Below are positions 15,707 to 24,023 of a stretch of DNA of 64,000 bases, piece after piece. The notes under the pieces are model-generated. The model was not told where the DNA came from, did no database searches, and saw only the letters and a list, made by a program, of their open reading frames with translations. The DNA is from Pseudarthrobacter oxydans (GTDB taxonomy: Bacteria; Actinomycetota; Actinomycetes; Actinomycetales; Micrococcaceae), in the NCBI RefSeq assembly GCF_013314975.1, contig NZ_JABTYH010000002.1:1-64000 (forward strand), read 5' to 3'. A program made the position numbers and the translations under genes. Every line of letters begins with the position of its first letter. Positions within the stretch are counted from its first letter, which is position 1.

Positions 15707-15764
15707 CCAGCCGGCACCTCCGGTTCCCGCGTTTTCCTCCCCGGGCTCATTCACAAGGCCTGCT

Positions 15765-15839
15765 CAGCTGCGCCTTCCTGCCCTCCTCCCCGCACCCCTT
15801 TCCAGCAAAGCACCCTTTTCCAGACCAGCACCCTTCTAC
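15765..15839 (+). promoter_or_regulatory. C-rich, G-poor leader segment between leader ORF and ssuA
   Basis: About 75 bases dominated by C, T and A with few G, containing repeated CCCTTTCCAG/CCCTTTTCCAG/CCCTTCT units. An untranslated C-over-G stretch like this is the classic signature of a Rho loading region. Lying just past the leader ORF, it fits a model in which ribosomes ending early expose it and Rho stops transcription. It is seen only as composition; no experiment supports it. Confidence 0.4.
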
Positions 15840-15852
15840 CGAAAGGCCACGC

Positions 15853-16971
15853 ATGTTCCTCACTGCATCTCCCCCGACCGCCTCCGCCACAGGCGGGCAC
15901 ACCTTCACCCGGCGCCGCGCCCTGGGCAGCCTCCTCGCACTGCCCGCACTGGGGCTGCTGACCGCGTGCGGCGGAACCGCCACAGCCGTCGGCCAGCGGG
16001 CGGGGCAGTCACTGGCACCGCTGGCCACGTCCGTGCCTGCCGGGACCACCATCACGGTGGGCGATCCCAGCATCCGCGTGGCGCTGGAACTTTCCGGCCT
16101 CATCAAGAACCTCGACGGCATAAATCTGGAGTTCGCCAACATCTCCGGCGGCCCGCAGACCACCGAAGCGTTCCGCGCCAAAGCCCTCGATGTTGGCTCG
16201 GTGGCGGACATCCCGCCCATCCACGCAACCTGGACCGGCCTGGACGTCCGCATCATCGCCAGCGCCTACCGCCAGGATGCCGTAAACCACCCGCTCTACG
16301 AACTGGGCATCGCACCGGGAGCCGGCATCAGCACGCTGGAGGAGCTTCGCGGCAGGAAAGTCGCCTACAGCCCGGGCCAGGCCCAGGGCGCACTGGTGCT
16401 GCGCATCCTCCAGAAGGCCGGGCTGGCGCAGGACGACGTCAAGCTGGTGGAACTGCCCAGCACCGGCGACGCCTACGCGTCGGCGCTCTCCAGCAGGCAG
16501 GTGGACGCCGCACCGCTGGGCGGAGTCCAAATCAAGCGCTACCTTGCCAAGTACAAGGCCGACGGCGGCATCACCCTCCGGCACGGACTGCGGGATGATC
16601 CCGGCCATCTCTACTCCCCGGCGACAGTCCTTGCCGACCCGGCCAAAGCGGCGGCCCTGGCTGCCTACGTCGAGGCGTGGGGCAAGGCCCAACGCTGGAT
16701 CGAGGACCACCCCGAGGAGTGGCTGGAGGGCTACTACGTCACGGACCAGGGCCTTTCCCGCGCGGACGGCCAGTACCTGATCGACGCAGCCGGAAAGCGG
16801 GATGTCCCCACGTCCTGGGCGGACGGGATTGCCCGGCACCAGGAAACCATCGACCTGCTGGCCCGGGAACAGAAGAAGCCGCAGCTGAAAGCGGCCGACC
16901 TCTATGACAGCCGCTACGAAGCCATCGCAGGCACGGCCTTCGCTGCAGCGGGCAAGGGCGGTGCAGCGTGA
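15853..16971 (+). CDS. ssuA: Aliphatic sulfonate/nitrate-type ABC transporter binding lipoprotein
   Basis: 372 aa. The signal segment TRRRALGSLLALPALGLLTAC at about 20-40 ends in a lipobox, and the twin Arg suggests Tat export. The mature part is a type II periplasmic-binding fold of the SsuA/NrtA/TauA group: ITVGDPSIRVALELSGLIK, GSVADIPPIHATWTGLDVRIIAS, LEELRGRKVAYSPGQAQGALVLRIL. The start is the ATG at 15853 after AAAGG. It overlaps the permease gene by 4 bp, forming an operon with ssuC, ssuB and an FMN monooxygenase. Sulfonate specificity is inferred from that monooxygenase and the Cys leader. Confidence 0.85.
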   Translation: MFLTASPPTASATGGHTFTRRRALGSLLALPALGLLTACGGTATAVGQRAGQSLAPLATSVPAGTTITVGDPSIRVALELSGLIKNLDGINLEFANISGGPQTTEAFRAKALDVGSVADIPPIHATWTGLDVRIIASAYRQDAVNHPLYELGIAPGAGISTLEELRGRKVAYSPGQAQGALVLRILQKAGLAQDDVKLVELPSTGDAYASALSSRQVDAAPLGGVQIKRYLAKYKADGGITLRHGLRDDPGHLYSPATVLADPAKAAALAAYVEAWGKAQRWIEDHPEEWLEGYYVTDQGLSRADGQYLIDAAGKRDVPTSWADGIARHQETIDLLAREQKKPQLKAADLYDSRYEAIAGTAFAAAGKGGAA

Positions 16972-17831
16972 GCGCCGCCCCCGTACTGGAACGGCCCGCC
17001 GTCGAACCCCACCTGGACTCCGACCCCGACAAGCGTGCGGACGTCCGGCCCACCGGAAAGCGGCTCGGCCCGGGACGGCGCCGCAGGTTCGCCTGGCTGC
17101 TGGGCCCCGTCGCCCTGCTGGCACTCTGGACCCTCACGTCCGCCACCGGCATCCTCGACCCCCGGATCCTGTCCGAACCCTGGACCGTGGTAGCCACCGC
17201 CGGTGAGCTGATTGCCGACGGCCGGCTGCAGGAAAACCTGGCCATTTCCGCCCAACGCGCCGGCCTGGGACTGTTCTTCGGCATCCTTGTTGGCGCAGTG
17301 CTGGCCCTGCTGGCAGGGCTGAGCCGCGTGGGTGAAGCGCTGATCGACGGGCCGGTGCAGATCAAGCGCGCCATTCCCGGCCTGGCGCTGATTCCGCTGC
17401 TCATCCTCTGGTTCGGCATCGACGAAACCGTGAAGGTACTCACCATCACCCTGGGCGTCTTCGTGCCGATCTACCTCCAGACGCACGCCGGACTGCGCGG
17501 GATCGACCTGCGCTATGTGGAGCTTGCCCAGACGGTGGGCCTGGGCCGCGCCGCCTTCATCCGCAAGGTGGTCCTCCCCGGCGCCCTGCCCGGATTCTTC
17601 CTGGGCCTGCGCTTCGCCGTCACCGGAGCCTGGGTGTCCCTGGTGGTGGTGGAACAGATCAACGCCACCAGCGGCATCGGCTACATGATGGAGCTCGCCC
17701 GCACCTATGGCCAAACCAACATCATCGTCCTTGGACTGGCCGTCTACGGCATTCTGGGGCTCCTCTCAGACGGAATTGTCCGCTTCATCGAACGAAAGGC
17801 CCTTTCATGGCAGCGCACCCTGGCGGGATGA
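16968..17831 (+). CDS. ssuC: Sulfonate-type ABC transporter permease
   Basis: 287 aa, about six membrane segments after a 35-residue cytoplasmic N terminus. The coupling-helix EAA loop is at about 185-215: VELAQTVGLGRAAFIRKVVLPGALPGFFLGLRFA, matching the SsuC/TauC consensus. It starts at a GTG inside the end of ssuA (GTGA overlap). Its end overlaps the ATPase gene, showing tight coupling. Confidence 0.9.
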   Translation: MSAAPVLERPAVEPHLDSDPDKRADVRPTGKRLGPGRRRRFAWLLGPVALLALWTLTSATGILDPRILSEPWTVVATAGELIADGRLQENLAISAQRAGLGLFFGILVGAVLALLAGLSRVGEALIDGPVQIKRAIPGLALIPLLILWFGIDETVKVLTITLGVFVPIYLQTHAGLRGIDLRYVELAQTVGLGRAAFIRKVVLPGALPGFFLGLRFAVTGAWVSLVVVEQINATSGIGYMMELARTYGQTNIIVLGLAVYGILGLLSDGIVRFIERKALSWQRTLAG

Positions 17832-18586
17832 CCGCCGTCGCACCCTCCGCCGTCGCCCCTCGTGCCGGCACGGCGGCCTCCGGCACGGTCTCCGTGCGGA
17901 ACCTGATCCGCAGCTTCGGGCCGAAAAGCGTCCTGAACGGCGTGGACCTGGACATCGCCCCCGGCGAGTTCGTGGCCCTGTTGGGCCCCAGCGGCTGCGG
18001 CAAGAGCACACTGTTGCGCGCCCTCGCCGGGCTGGACCACGACGTCCGCGGCAGCGGGGTGATCACCGTCCCCGAGCGCGTGTCCGTGGTGTTCCAGGAT
18101 TCGCGGCTGCTTCCCTGGGACACCGTCCTGGGCAACGTCACCTTGGGGCTGCGGGAGCACGACGCCGGGTCGCGGGCACGCAAGGCCCTCGCCGAAGTAG
18201 GACTTGCCGGCCGCGAAAGTTCCTGGCCCCACGAGCTCTCCGGCGGTGAGCGGCAGCGCGTGGCGCTGGCGCGTTCCCTGGTCCGGGAGCCGCAGCTGCT
18301 GCTGGCCGACGAACCGTTCGGTGCGCTCGATGCCCTGACCCGGATCAGGATGCACGGGCTTCTGCAGGACCTGGTGGCCGCGCACCGCCCGGCCGTCCTG
18401 CTGGTGACCCACGACGTGGACGAAGCCATTGCCCTCGCGGACCGGATCGTGGTCCTGGACAGCGGCCGCGTTGCCCGAATCCGCACGGTGTCACCTGACA
18501 TCGATTCCGCCGCGGACGCTGCCGGCCACGAAGCCCTCCGCCGCGATCTCCTCGCCGACCTCGGCGTCGTCGGCACCACCCACTGA
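17807..18586 (+). CDS. ssuB: Sulfonate-type ABC transporter ATPase
   Basis: 259 aa with all ABC motifs: Walker A GPSGCGKST at about 60-68, Q-loop VVFQDSRLLPW, signature LSGGERQRVALARSL, Walker B LLLADEPFGALD and switch VTHDVDEA. FQDSRLLPW is typical of the SsuB/TauB group. Two starts are possible: the ATG at 17807 (AAAGG upstream, 25-bp overlap with ssuC) or the ATG at 17828 (ATGA overlap). The first is kept because its SD spacing is better, but the Ala/Pro-rich first 28 residues are unconserved either way. Confidence 0.9.
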   Translation: MAAHPGGMTAVAPSAVAPRAGTAASGTVSVRNLIRSFGPKSVLNGVDLDIAPGEFVALLGPSGCGKSTLLRALAGLDHDVRGSGVITVPERVSVVFQDSRLLPWDTVLGNVTLGLREHDAGSRARKALAEVGLAGRESSWPHELSGGERQRVALARSLVREPQLLLADEPFGALDALTRIRMHGLLQDLVAAHRPAVLLVTHDVDEAIALADRIVVLDSGRVARIRTVSPDIDSAADAAGHEALRRDLLADLGVVGTTH

Positions 18587-18610
18587 ACTCCAGATCCGAA
18601 GGACCATCCC

Positions 18611-19990
18611 ATGACTTCCGAAAACTCCTCACCACAGCGCCAGCTCCACCTCAACGCCTTCCTGATGAGCACCGGCCACCACGAAGCTTCCTGGCGGCTG
18701 CCCGAAAGCGACCCGCACTCCAGCACCAACGTGGAGCATTACAAGCAGCTCGCCCAAACTGCCGAGCGCGGCAGGCTGGACTCCATCTTCTTCGCCGACT
18801 CCCCCGTCCTGTTCGGCGAGGTGGGACGCCGCCCTTCCGGCAAGCTCGAACCCACGGTGCTCCTCACCGCCATCGCCGGGGCCACGGAGCACATCGGGCT
18901 GATCGCCACCGCCTCCACCACCTACAACGAGCCTTTCAACCTTGCCCGCCGGTTCGCATCGGTGGACTGGGTCAGCGGCGGACGCGCGGGATGGAATGTG
19001 GTCACCACAGCCGGGCCCGACGCCGCCCGGAACTTCGGCGTGGACGACCAGCCCGCCCACGCCGTGCGGTATGAGCGTGCCGCCGAGTTCATCGAGGTGG
19101 CCCACAAGCTGTGGGACAGCTGGGAGGACGGCGCCGTGCTCGCGGACAAGGCGGAGGGCGTGTGGGGTGATGCCGAAAAGATCCGGGTCATTAATCACGA
19201 GGGCAAGCACTTTAGGGTCCGTGGCCCCCTGAACGTGCCCCGCTCCCCGCAGGGGCACCCGCTGATCGTCCAGGCGGGCTCGTCCGAAGACGGCAAGGGC
19301 CTCGCCGCCCGGTACGCGGACGCCGTCTTTACCGCACACCAGACACTTGCTGACGCACAGGCCTTCTACGGCGACCTCAAGAACCGCACCGCGGCTGCAG
19401 GACGTGATCCGGAGACCATTAAGATCCTGCCGGGCATCGTTCCGGTCATCGGCGCAACCGAGGAAGAAGCGCTGGAGCTGGAACGCGAACTGGACCGCCT
19501 CATCAAGCCCGAATACGCCCGGATCCAGCTGGCCAAGACCCTTCGCGTTGCGCCGGAGGACCTGCCGCTTGACCGCCAGCTGCCGGAGAACCTGCCCAGC
19601 GAGGACGAGATCGAGGGCGCCAAAAGCCGCTACACACTGATCGTCCAGCTCGCCCGGCGGGAGCAGCTCACCGTGCGGCAGCTGATCGGCCGCCTGGGCG
19701 GCGGCCGCGGACACCGGACTTTCACGGGCACACCGGTGCAGGTGGCGGACGCCATCCAGGAATGGTTCGACGGCGGCGCGGCGGACGGCTTCAACATCAT
19801 GCCGCCGGTGCTGCCCTCGGGGCTTGAAACATTCGTGGACCAGGTGGTGCCGATCCTGCAGGAGCGGGGACTGTTCCGCACCGGCTACACCGGCCGGACG
19901 CTGCGGGAGCACTACGGCCTTGCGCGGCCGGAGAACCGGTACGCCGGTGCTGCCGCTCCGGAGCTGGCCTCGATTGGTCCGGCATTCTGA
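18611..19990 (+). CDS. LLM-class flavin-dependent monooxygenase (NtaA/SnaA/DszA group)
   Basis: A 459-aa FMNH2-dependent monooxygenase of the luciferase-like superfamily. Landmarks: LHLNAFLMSTGHHEASWRLP at the start, FFADSPVLFG, LEPTVLLTAIAGATEHIGL, ASTTYNEPFNLARRFASVDW, SGGRAGWNVVTTAGPDAARNFG and PLIVQAGSSEDGKGLAARYADAVF. These match the NtaA/DszA branch, which cleaves C-N or C-S bonds, rather than short SsuD. It follows ssuB by 24 nt with its own SD. In this operon it most likely releases sulfite from an imported sulfonate or sulfone; the actual substrate is unknown. The flavin reductase is not in the window. Confidence 0.9.
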   Translation: MTSENSSPQRQLHLNAFLMSTGHHEASWRLPESDPHSSTNVEHYKQLAQTAERGRLDSIFFADSPVLFGEVGRRPSGKLEPTVLLTAIAGATEHIGLIATASTTYNEPFNLARRFASVDWVSGGRAGWNVVTTAGPDAARNFGVDDQPAHAVRYERAAEFIEVAHKLWDSWEDGAVLADKAEGVWGDAEKIRVINHEGKHFRVRGPLNVPRSPQGHPLIVQAGSSEDGKGLAARYADAVFTAHQTLADAQAFYGDLKNRTAAAGRDPETIKILPGIVPVIGATEEEALELERELDRLIKPEYARIQLAKTLRVAPEDLPLDRQLPENLPSEDEIEGAKSRYTLIVQLARREQLTVRQLIGRLGGGRGHRTFTGTPVQVADAIQEWFDGGAADGFNIMPPVLPSGLETFVDQVVPILQERGLFRTGYTGRTLREHYGLARPENRYAGAAAPELASIGPAF

Positions 19991-20026
19991 GTGGACAGGC
20001 CGGGCACCGGGCGGGAAGGTGGGCGG

Positions 20027-20824
20027 TCAGCTGCCCTCCCGCCGCCAGCGGTAGGGGGTGGTGGTGGAGACCTTGACCAGCCCGGAGCGCTCCAGGATGG
20101 GCCGTGAGAACTCGGTCGAATCGCTGTGGATGAGCGTTTTGCCCAGGCCGAGGGCCGACTGTGCCCGGCGGGCGGTCAAAGCCCGGTAGATCCCGCGGCC
20201 GCGCCATTCCGGACGCGTGGCACCGCCCCAGATCCCGGCGAAGGCCGTGCCTTCCACCGGCTCGAGACGGCCGGCACTGACAATCCCGCCGTCCGCCTCG
20301 GCCACCCACAGCTGCATCCCGTCACGCAGCGAGAGCCGGTGCAGCAGGGCATCGGCCATCCCGTCGGACACCGGATCGCCGAAGACTTCATCCTGCATGG
20401 CGCACATCGCCCGGACCTCCGGTTCGTCCACCACCTGCCGCACCACCACGCCGTCAGGGAGCGGCACGGGGACGCTGAGCGCCTGCGCGCCGCCGATCAT
20501 GATGGATTCCGGCTGATCAGGGACAAAGCCGTGCCCCAGCAGCACCTCATGCAGTCCGGGGGCGTGGTCATGGCTGCGCGTCTTCCATTCCACCCGGGTG
20601 ATCCCGGGATCGGCCCGGAAGCAGTCCACCGCCCCCCGGACCAGCCGGCGGAAGGCCTCAGTGCCGGCATCCCCAAGATCCCGGTATGTCACAAAGCCGC
20701 GGCCGTCCCGGAACGCCGCCAGGTGCAACGGCCCGTGCCTCTTCACCGAGACGGCGCCGGGTGTCTCGGCATCCGTGCGCAGCTGTTCATCGTAGGCAGC
20801 CAGGAACCGTGCGGATTCACTCAT
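20027..20824 (-). CDS. GNAT-family N-acetyltransferase
   Basis: 265 aa. The N-terminal half is a degenerate GNAT-like segment; the acetyl-CoA-binding part is C-terminal: ALLHRLSLRDGMQLWVAEADGGIVSAGRLEPV, then GIWGGATRPEWRGRGIYRALTARRAQSAL, with the RGRGIY pyrophosphate loop at about 215-220. The substrate is unknown. Its start overlaps the stop of the DUF817 gene (ATGA), so the three minus-strand genes 22531-20027 form an operon. Confidence 0.85.
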   Translation of the reverse strand: MSESARFLAAYDEQLRTDAETPGAVSVKRHGPLHLAAFRDGRGFVTYRDLGDAGTEAFRRLVRGAVDCFRADPGITRVEWKTRSHDHAPGLHEVLLGHGFVPDQPESIMIGGAQALSVPVPLPDGVVVRQVVDEPEVRAMCAMQDEVFGDPVSDGMADALLHRLSLRDGMQLWVAEADGGIVSAGRLEPVEGTAFAGIWGGATRPEWRGRGIYRALTARRAQSALGLGKTLIHSDSTEFSRPILERSGLVKVSTTTPYRWRREGS

Positions 20825-21738
20825 TCCGCGAGCTTACTGGTGGACGCCGGGATTGATTGCCTGGCAGCCGCTGGACCATCCGGGGTTTCCGCGGCAGGCG
20901 GCTGCGGCTTGTAGACCCAGGCCACCAGCACCACTGAAATGATCATCAGCAGGAACCACGCCACCAGTTTCTCCAACCCAACGGGCTGCCAGCCGTCCAC
21001 CTGGCTGGGGTACAGCCAGGCGCCGGACCAGGTGGCGATGTTCTCGGCCACCCAGATGAACAGCGCCACCAGCAGGAAGGCGAGCAGCAGCGGCATCCTG
21101 TGATGCTTCCTGAACACCCTGAAGTGCATCACGCACCGGCCAAAGACAACCACGACGGCGGCGAGCAGCACCCAGCGGGCGTCCCAGATGTAGTGGTGGC
21201 TGAAAAAGTTGCCGTAGACGGCCGCGGCCACGGCCGCCGTGATCCAGCGCCGCGGATAGCGGGCGAACCTCAGGTCGAACAGCCGGTAGACGCGGACCAT
21301 GTAGGAGCCGACGGCCGCGTACATGAAGCCGCTGAAGAGGGGGACCGCCCCGATCCGCAGGAAGCCCTCGGCCTCGTAGGACCAGGAGCCGGCGTCGGTC
21401 TTGAAAAGCTCCATCACCGTCCCCACCAGGTGGAACAGGATAATGACCCGCAGCTCCTTCAGGGTTTCCAGCCTGAAGGCGACCATGAGGACCTGGATCA
21501 GCACCGCGGCGAGGGTCAGGAAGTCGTTCCGGGCCAGTCCGGCCCCGTCCGGGTACCAGAGCCGCGCGGCCATCAGCACTGCAAGCAGGGTGGCGCCGAA
21601 GATGCATGCCCAGCCCTGCTTCAGGCCGAAGACCACGAATTCGGTGAGCTTTGGCCGGACGCGGCTGGCAGGGGCGCTGGCCAGGAACCGCCGGGCCCGC
21701 TCGTCAAGCCGCGCCTCCAGCGGAGTGGAACTAAGCAC
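20821..21738 (-). CDS. DUF817 integral membrane protein (YoaT-like)
   Basis: 305 aa with about eight membrane helices and the DUF817 landmarks GLKQGWACIFGATLLAVLMA, ELRVIILFHLVGTVMELFKT, SYEAEGFLRIGAVPLFSGFMYAAVGSY and NFFSHHYIWDARW. Function unknown; the Glu/His-rich membrane motifs hint at an enzyme or metal site. It starts at a GTG (21738) overlapping the end of the upstream oxygenase gene by 8 bp and ends overlapping the GNAT gene by 4 bp. Confidence 0.88.
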   Translation of the reverse strand: MLSSTPLEARLDERARRFLASAPASRVRPKLTEFVVFGLKQGWACIFGATLLAVLMAARLWYPDGAGLARNDFLTLAAVLIQVLMVAFRLETLKELRVIILFHLVGTVMELFKTDAGSWSYEAEGFLRIGAVPLFSGFMYAAVGSYMVRVYRLFDLRFARYPRRWITAAVAAAVYGNFFSHHYIWDARWVLLAAVVVVFGRCVMHFRVFRKHHRMPLLLAFLLVALFIWVAENIATWSGAWLYPSQVDGWQPVGLEKLVAWFLLMIISVVLVAWVYKPQPPAAETPDGPAAARQSIPASTSKLAE

Positions 21739-22531
21739 TGACGCGCCCTGCCCGGCGGGAGAAGGTGTCCAGCTCGGAGAGGCAGTAGTTCTTGAACCAG
21801 TGCCGGAGGCGCTGCGGCAGCTTTGGGTAGGCCACGGCGAGGGCTTTCATGGTGCGGTGGAACCGGCGTTCGTGGCGCCCGCTCCACGGCAGGCCGAAGT
21901 CATTCCGCAACTGGTCCGGGAGGAGGCCGGCCGTCAGGAACCGGGCGAACGGCATGATCGCGCGGTACCAGAGCGCTGCATGCCGTGGATACAGGAGCCC
22001 GCGGCCCACGCGGATGGCGGCGTCGCTCGCCCGGAGGCCGGCCATGCGGGCGTCATAGTACCGGCCGAACGCCTCACGGTCCTTCGGCCACATGTCCGGC
22101 GGCAGCTGCAGGGCTGTCCCCAGCTTCGCGTAGTCCCTGTACATGGCGTCGGCGGACTCGTCGTCGAGCGGGCCGTAGATTTTCTCGATGATGACCAGGG
22201 CGGTGTCGTAAAGCGTTGCTGTGACCCACAGCTGCAGCTCAGGGTCGTACGCGTTGTAGCCGGGCGTTTCGTGATCGGCATCCCGGCGGACAGGGACGTG
22301 GGCGCGGTTCACCCTGCGCCGGACCTCTTTGACCTGCTCGTCAGTCCCGTAGGTGACGGCATACACGTAGGTCAGTGTGCCCTTGAGCCTGTTGATGGGA
22401 CGGTCCGTGAAGGTGCTGTGCTCTGCGACGCCGCGGCCCACGCCGGGGTCTGCAAGCTGCAGCAGGAGGGCCCGTCCCGCTCCCGCGAGCAGGATGACCT
22501 CCGCATTCAAGTCCGCAAGTTCCCGCGCCAT
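21731..22531 (-). CDS. MpaB/rubber oxygenase-family (DUF2236) protein
   Basis: 266 aa from the ATG at 22531. The family patterns are visible: AEVILLAGAGRALLLQLADPGVGRGVAEHSTFTDRP near the start, YDPELQLWVTATLYDTALVIIEKIYGPL and MPFARFLTAGLLPDQLRNDFGLPW. The conserved Arg, His and acidic residues of this family bind a b-type haem in latex-clearing protein and MpaB relatives. Substrate unknown. An in-frame TTG at 22555 is an alternative start; neither has a well-placed SD. First gene of the MpaB-DUF817-GNAT operon. Confidence 0.85.
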   Translation of the reverse strand: MARELADLNAEVILLAGAGRALLLQLADPGVGRGVAEHSTFTDRPINRLKGTLTYVYAVTYGTDEQVKEVRRRVNRAHVPVRRDADHETPGYNAYDPELQLWVTATLYDTALVIIEKIYGPLDDESADAMYRDYAKLGTALQLPPDMWPKDREAFGRYYDARMAGLRASDAAIRVGRGLLYPRHAALWYRAIMPFARFLTAGLLPDQLRNDFGLPWSGRHERRFHRTMKALAVAYPKLPQRLRHWFKNYCLSELDTFSRRAGRVSA

Positions 22532-22594
22532 TCCCTCAGGGTACCGGAGGGACAACGGGATGGAGCGGGCCTGGGAACGCGCGCAATGGACAAG

Positions 22595-22624
22595 TTTACT
22601 TTACAGTCAAGCTCGCTTTACACT
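22595..22624 (+). promoter_or_regulatory. Promoter candidate for membrane protein/HTH pair
   Basis: TTTACT (22595-22600), an 18-bp spacer and TACACT (22619-22624), about 38 bp before the ATG at 22662. Unusually AT-rich for this genome. CTTTACA occurs twice, at 22599-22605 and 22616-22622, and may be the binding half-sites of the HTH regulator encoded downstream. Confidence 0.45.
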
Positions 22625-22661
22625 GGAGACATCGATTACCGACAAGAACTGGGGGTCTGAC

Positions 22662-23144
22662 ATGACGGAGAACAAGAACAGTGCGGCAGGGAATCCGCTA
22701 CGCACCGCCTGGGGACGGGCCCGGCTTGGCACCCGCACCGTACCGGCCATGATGCCCGCCATCCCCCTGGGGATCCTTCTCGCCGCGCTGATCGCGGCAG
22801 CTGCCGCCCTGGCAGGCTTTGCTCCGCAGCAGCCTTTGCTGGGTGCCGCCATCGTGGCAGCCCTCATGGCCCTGCCCATGTGTGCACTCGCCTGGGCGTT
22901 CCTTGTTGACCGGGATTCCCTGGAGGGCGCGGCCTCCCGCCCGGAGGAATCCGTGGAATCGCGCTGGTATGACAATGCCGCCGCAGGAGCATTCCACGAC
23001 CTGCTGATCTTTTCCGGCCTCGGAACAGCGGTGCTCTTCCTGACGCCCCTTGAAATTGAGGGGTCCGTGGGCCTGCTGGCCGTAAGTGTCGTGGGAATGC
23101 TGTCCGCGGGAATCCGTTACATCGTCAACCGGAGACGGGGGTAG
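22662..23144 (+). CDS. Four-helix membrane protein paired with HTH regulator
   Basis: 160 aa with two helices at about 30-75, a 45-residue cytoplasmic or external loop (DRDSLEGAASRPEESVESRWYDNAAAG) and two helices at about 105-155, ending in NRRRG. This is the usual partner of YozG-type HTH proteins, often annotated as hypothetical or DUF2178-like. The start is the ATG at 22662. The HTH gene follows after 3 nt. Possibly a membrane sensor sequestering the regulator; no direct evidence. Confidence 0.75.
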   Translation: MTENKNSAAGNPLRTAWGRARLGTRTVPAMMPAIPLGILLAALIAAAAALAGFAPQQPLLGAAIVAALMALPMCALAWAFLVDRDSLEGAASRPEESVESRWYDNAAAGAFHDLLIFSGLGTAVLFLTPLEIEGSVGLLAVSVVGMLSAGIRYIVNRRRG

Positions 23145-23147
23145 CCG

Positions 23148-23342
23148 ATGGAGAACACTCTTCCGGAACTGCGCAGGGAGCATGGCTGGTCGCAGCAGAA
23201 GCTGGCCGATGCGCTGGGAGTCTCGAGGCAAACCGTCATTTCCATCGAGAAGGGCCGGTTTGACCCGTCACTCCCCCTGGCCTTCCGCCTGGCATCACTC
23301 TTCGGGTGCACCATCGAGGACATCTTCACGCCCGGCAGCTAG
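23148..23342 (+). CDS. Small XRE-family HTH regulator
   Basis: 64 aa, almost entirely an HTH_3 domain: LRREHGWSQQKLADALGVSRQTVISIEKGRFDPSLPLAFRLASLFGCTIEDIF. This is the YozG-like single-domain type that normally represses its own operon with a membrane protein. It starts 3 nt after the stop of the membrane protein gene; the SD (CGGGGGTAG) lies in the end of that gene. Confidence 0.9.
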   Translation: MENTLPELRREHGWSQQKLADALGVSRQTVISIEKGRFDPSLPLAFRLASLFGCTIEDIFTPGS

Positions 23343-23485
23343 CACGAGCAATGCCCGCCGAAAATCGAGTACCCACCACTCGTGCCCTCCATCCCCGCTC
23401 ACCGTAGCGTCCTGTGAAAGCCCGCGGACATCACCACGGGAATTCCGGCTGCGAGGGGGGTCATGGGCTGCATCGAGGCACCGAC

Positions 23486-23890
23486 ATGACCCAGCCGGAC
23501 GGTAACGTCCCTCCCCTCCTGGACCCCGCAGTGCTTGAGCGGCTGCGCGACGAACTCGAGGATGACGAGGGCGTGTGGAAGGTCTTTGTGGAGGCCTTCA
23601 TCGCGCAGATGCCCCAGAGGCTGCAAAAGGTACGGCTTGCCCTGACCACCGGCGACCTGCCGGGTGCCATGGATGCTGTCCTGAGCCTCAAGACGTCCAG
23701 CCAGATGGTGGGGGCGGAGAGGCTCGCCGCCCTCGCCCTGGAACTTGAAGGATCGCTGCGGGAGGAAGCCAGGGCCGCCGACCCGGCCGTTGTGTTGCCC
23801 CGGCTTGCGGCGGAGCACCTGCGGAGGCTCAAGCAGTGCGCCCAGCGCACCATCTATGTCCTGCAGGACCACCTGCGGAAAGGTCACTGA
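23486..23890 (+). CDS. Hpt-domain-like protein lacking the phosphoacceptor histidine
   Basis: 134 aa, all helical. Residues about 20-110 follow the histidine phosphotransfer (Hpt) fold: LRDELEDDEGVWKVFVEAFIAQMPQRLQKVRLALTTGDLPGAMDAVLSLKTSSQMVGAERLAALALELE. In Hpt domains the motif is H-S-L-K-x-S-S-x-x-x-G-A. Here the His is replaced by Leu66 (CTG at 23681-23683), while LKTSSQMVGA is kept. It cannot accept phosphate at that site and may act as a decoy or docking protein. The ATG at 23486 is chosen over an in-frame ATG at 23414 because the first 24 residues of the longer form are not family-like. No kinase or response regulator is nearby. Confidence 0.75.
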   Translation: MTQPDGNVPPLLDPAVLERLRDELEDDEGVWKVFVEAFIAQMPQRLQKVRLALTTGDLPGAMDAVLSLKTSSQMVGAERLAALALELEGSLREEARAADPAVVLPRLAAEHLRRLKQCAQRTIYVLQDHLRKGH

Positions 23891-23940
23891 ACCGACGGCA
23901 CGGCACGATGTCCCGCGGACTGACGCGGCGCCCCGGAACA

Positions 23941-23980
23941 GGAACGGACGACGGCGGAACCTCCCGCCGTCGTCCGTTCC
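23941..23980. terminator. Dispersed palindrome copy, 17-bp arms
   Basis: GGAACGGACGACGGCGG pairs perfectly with 23964-23980 across a 6-nt loop, between the converging ends of the Hpt-like gene (23890) and the hydrolase gene (24024). Confidence 0.7.
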
Positions 23981-24023
23981 GGTTGGGGCTGGCCCGCCCG
24001 TGCCGGCAGCCCCACCCAGAGCG

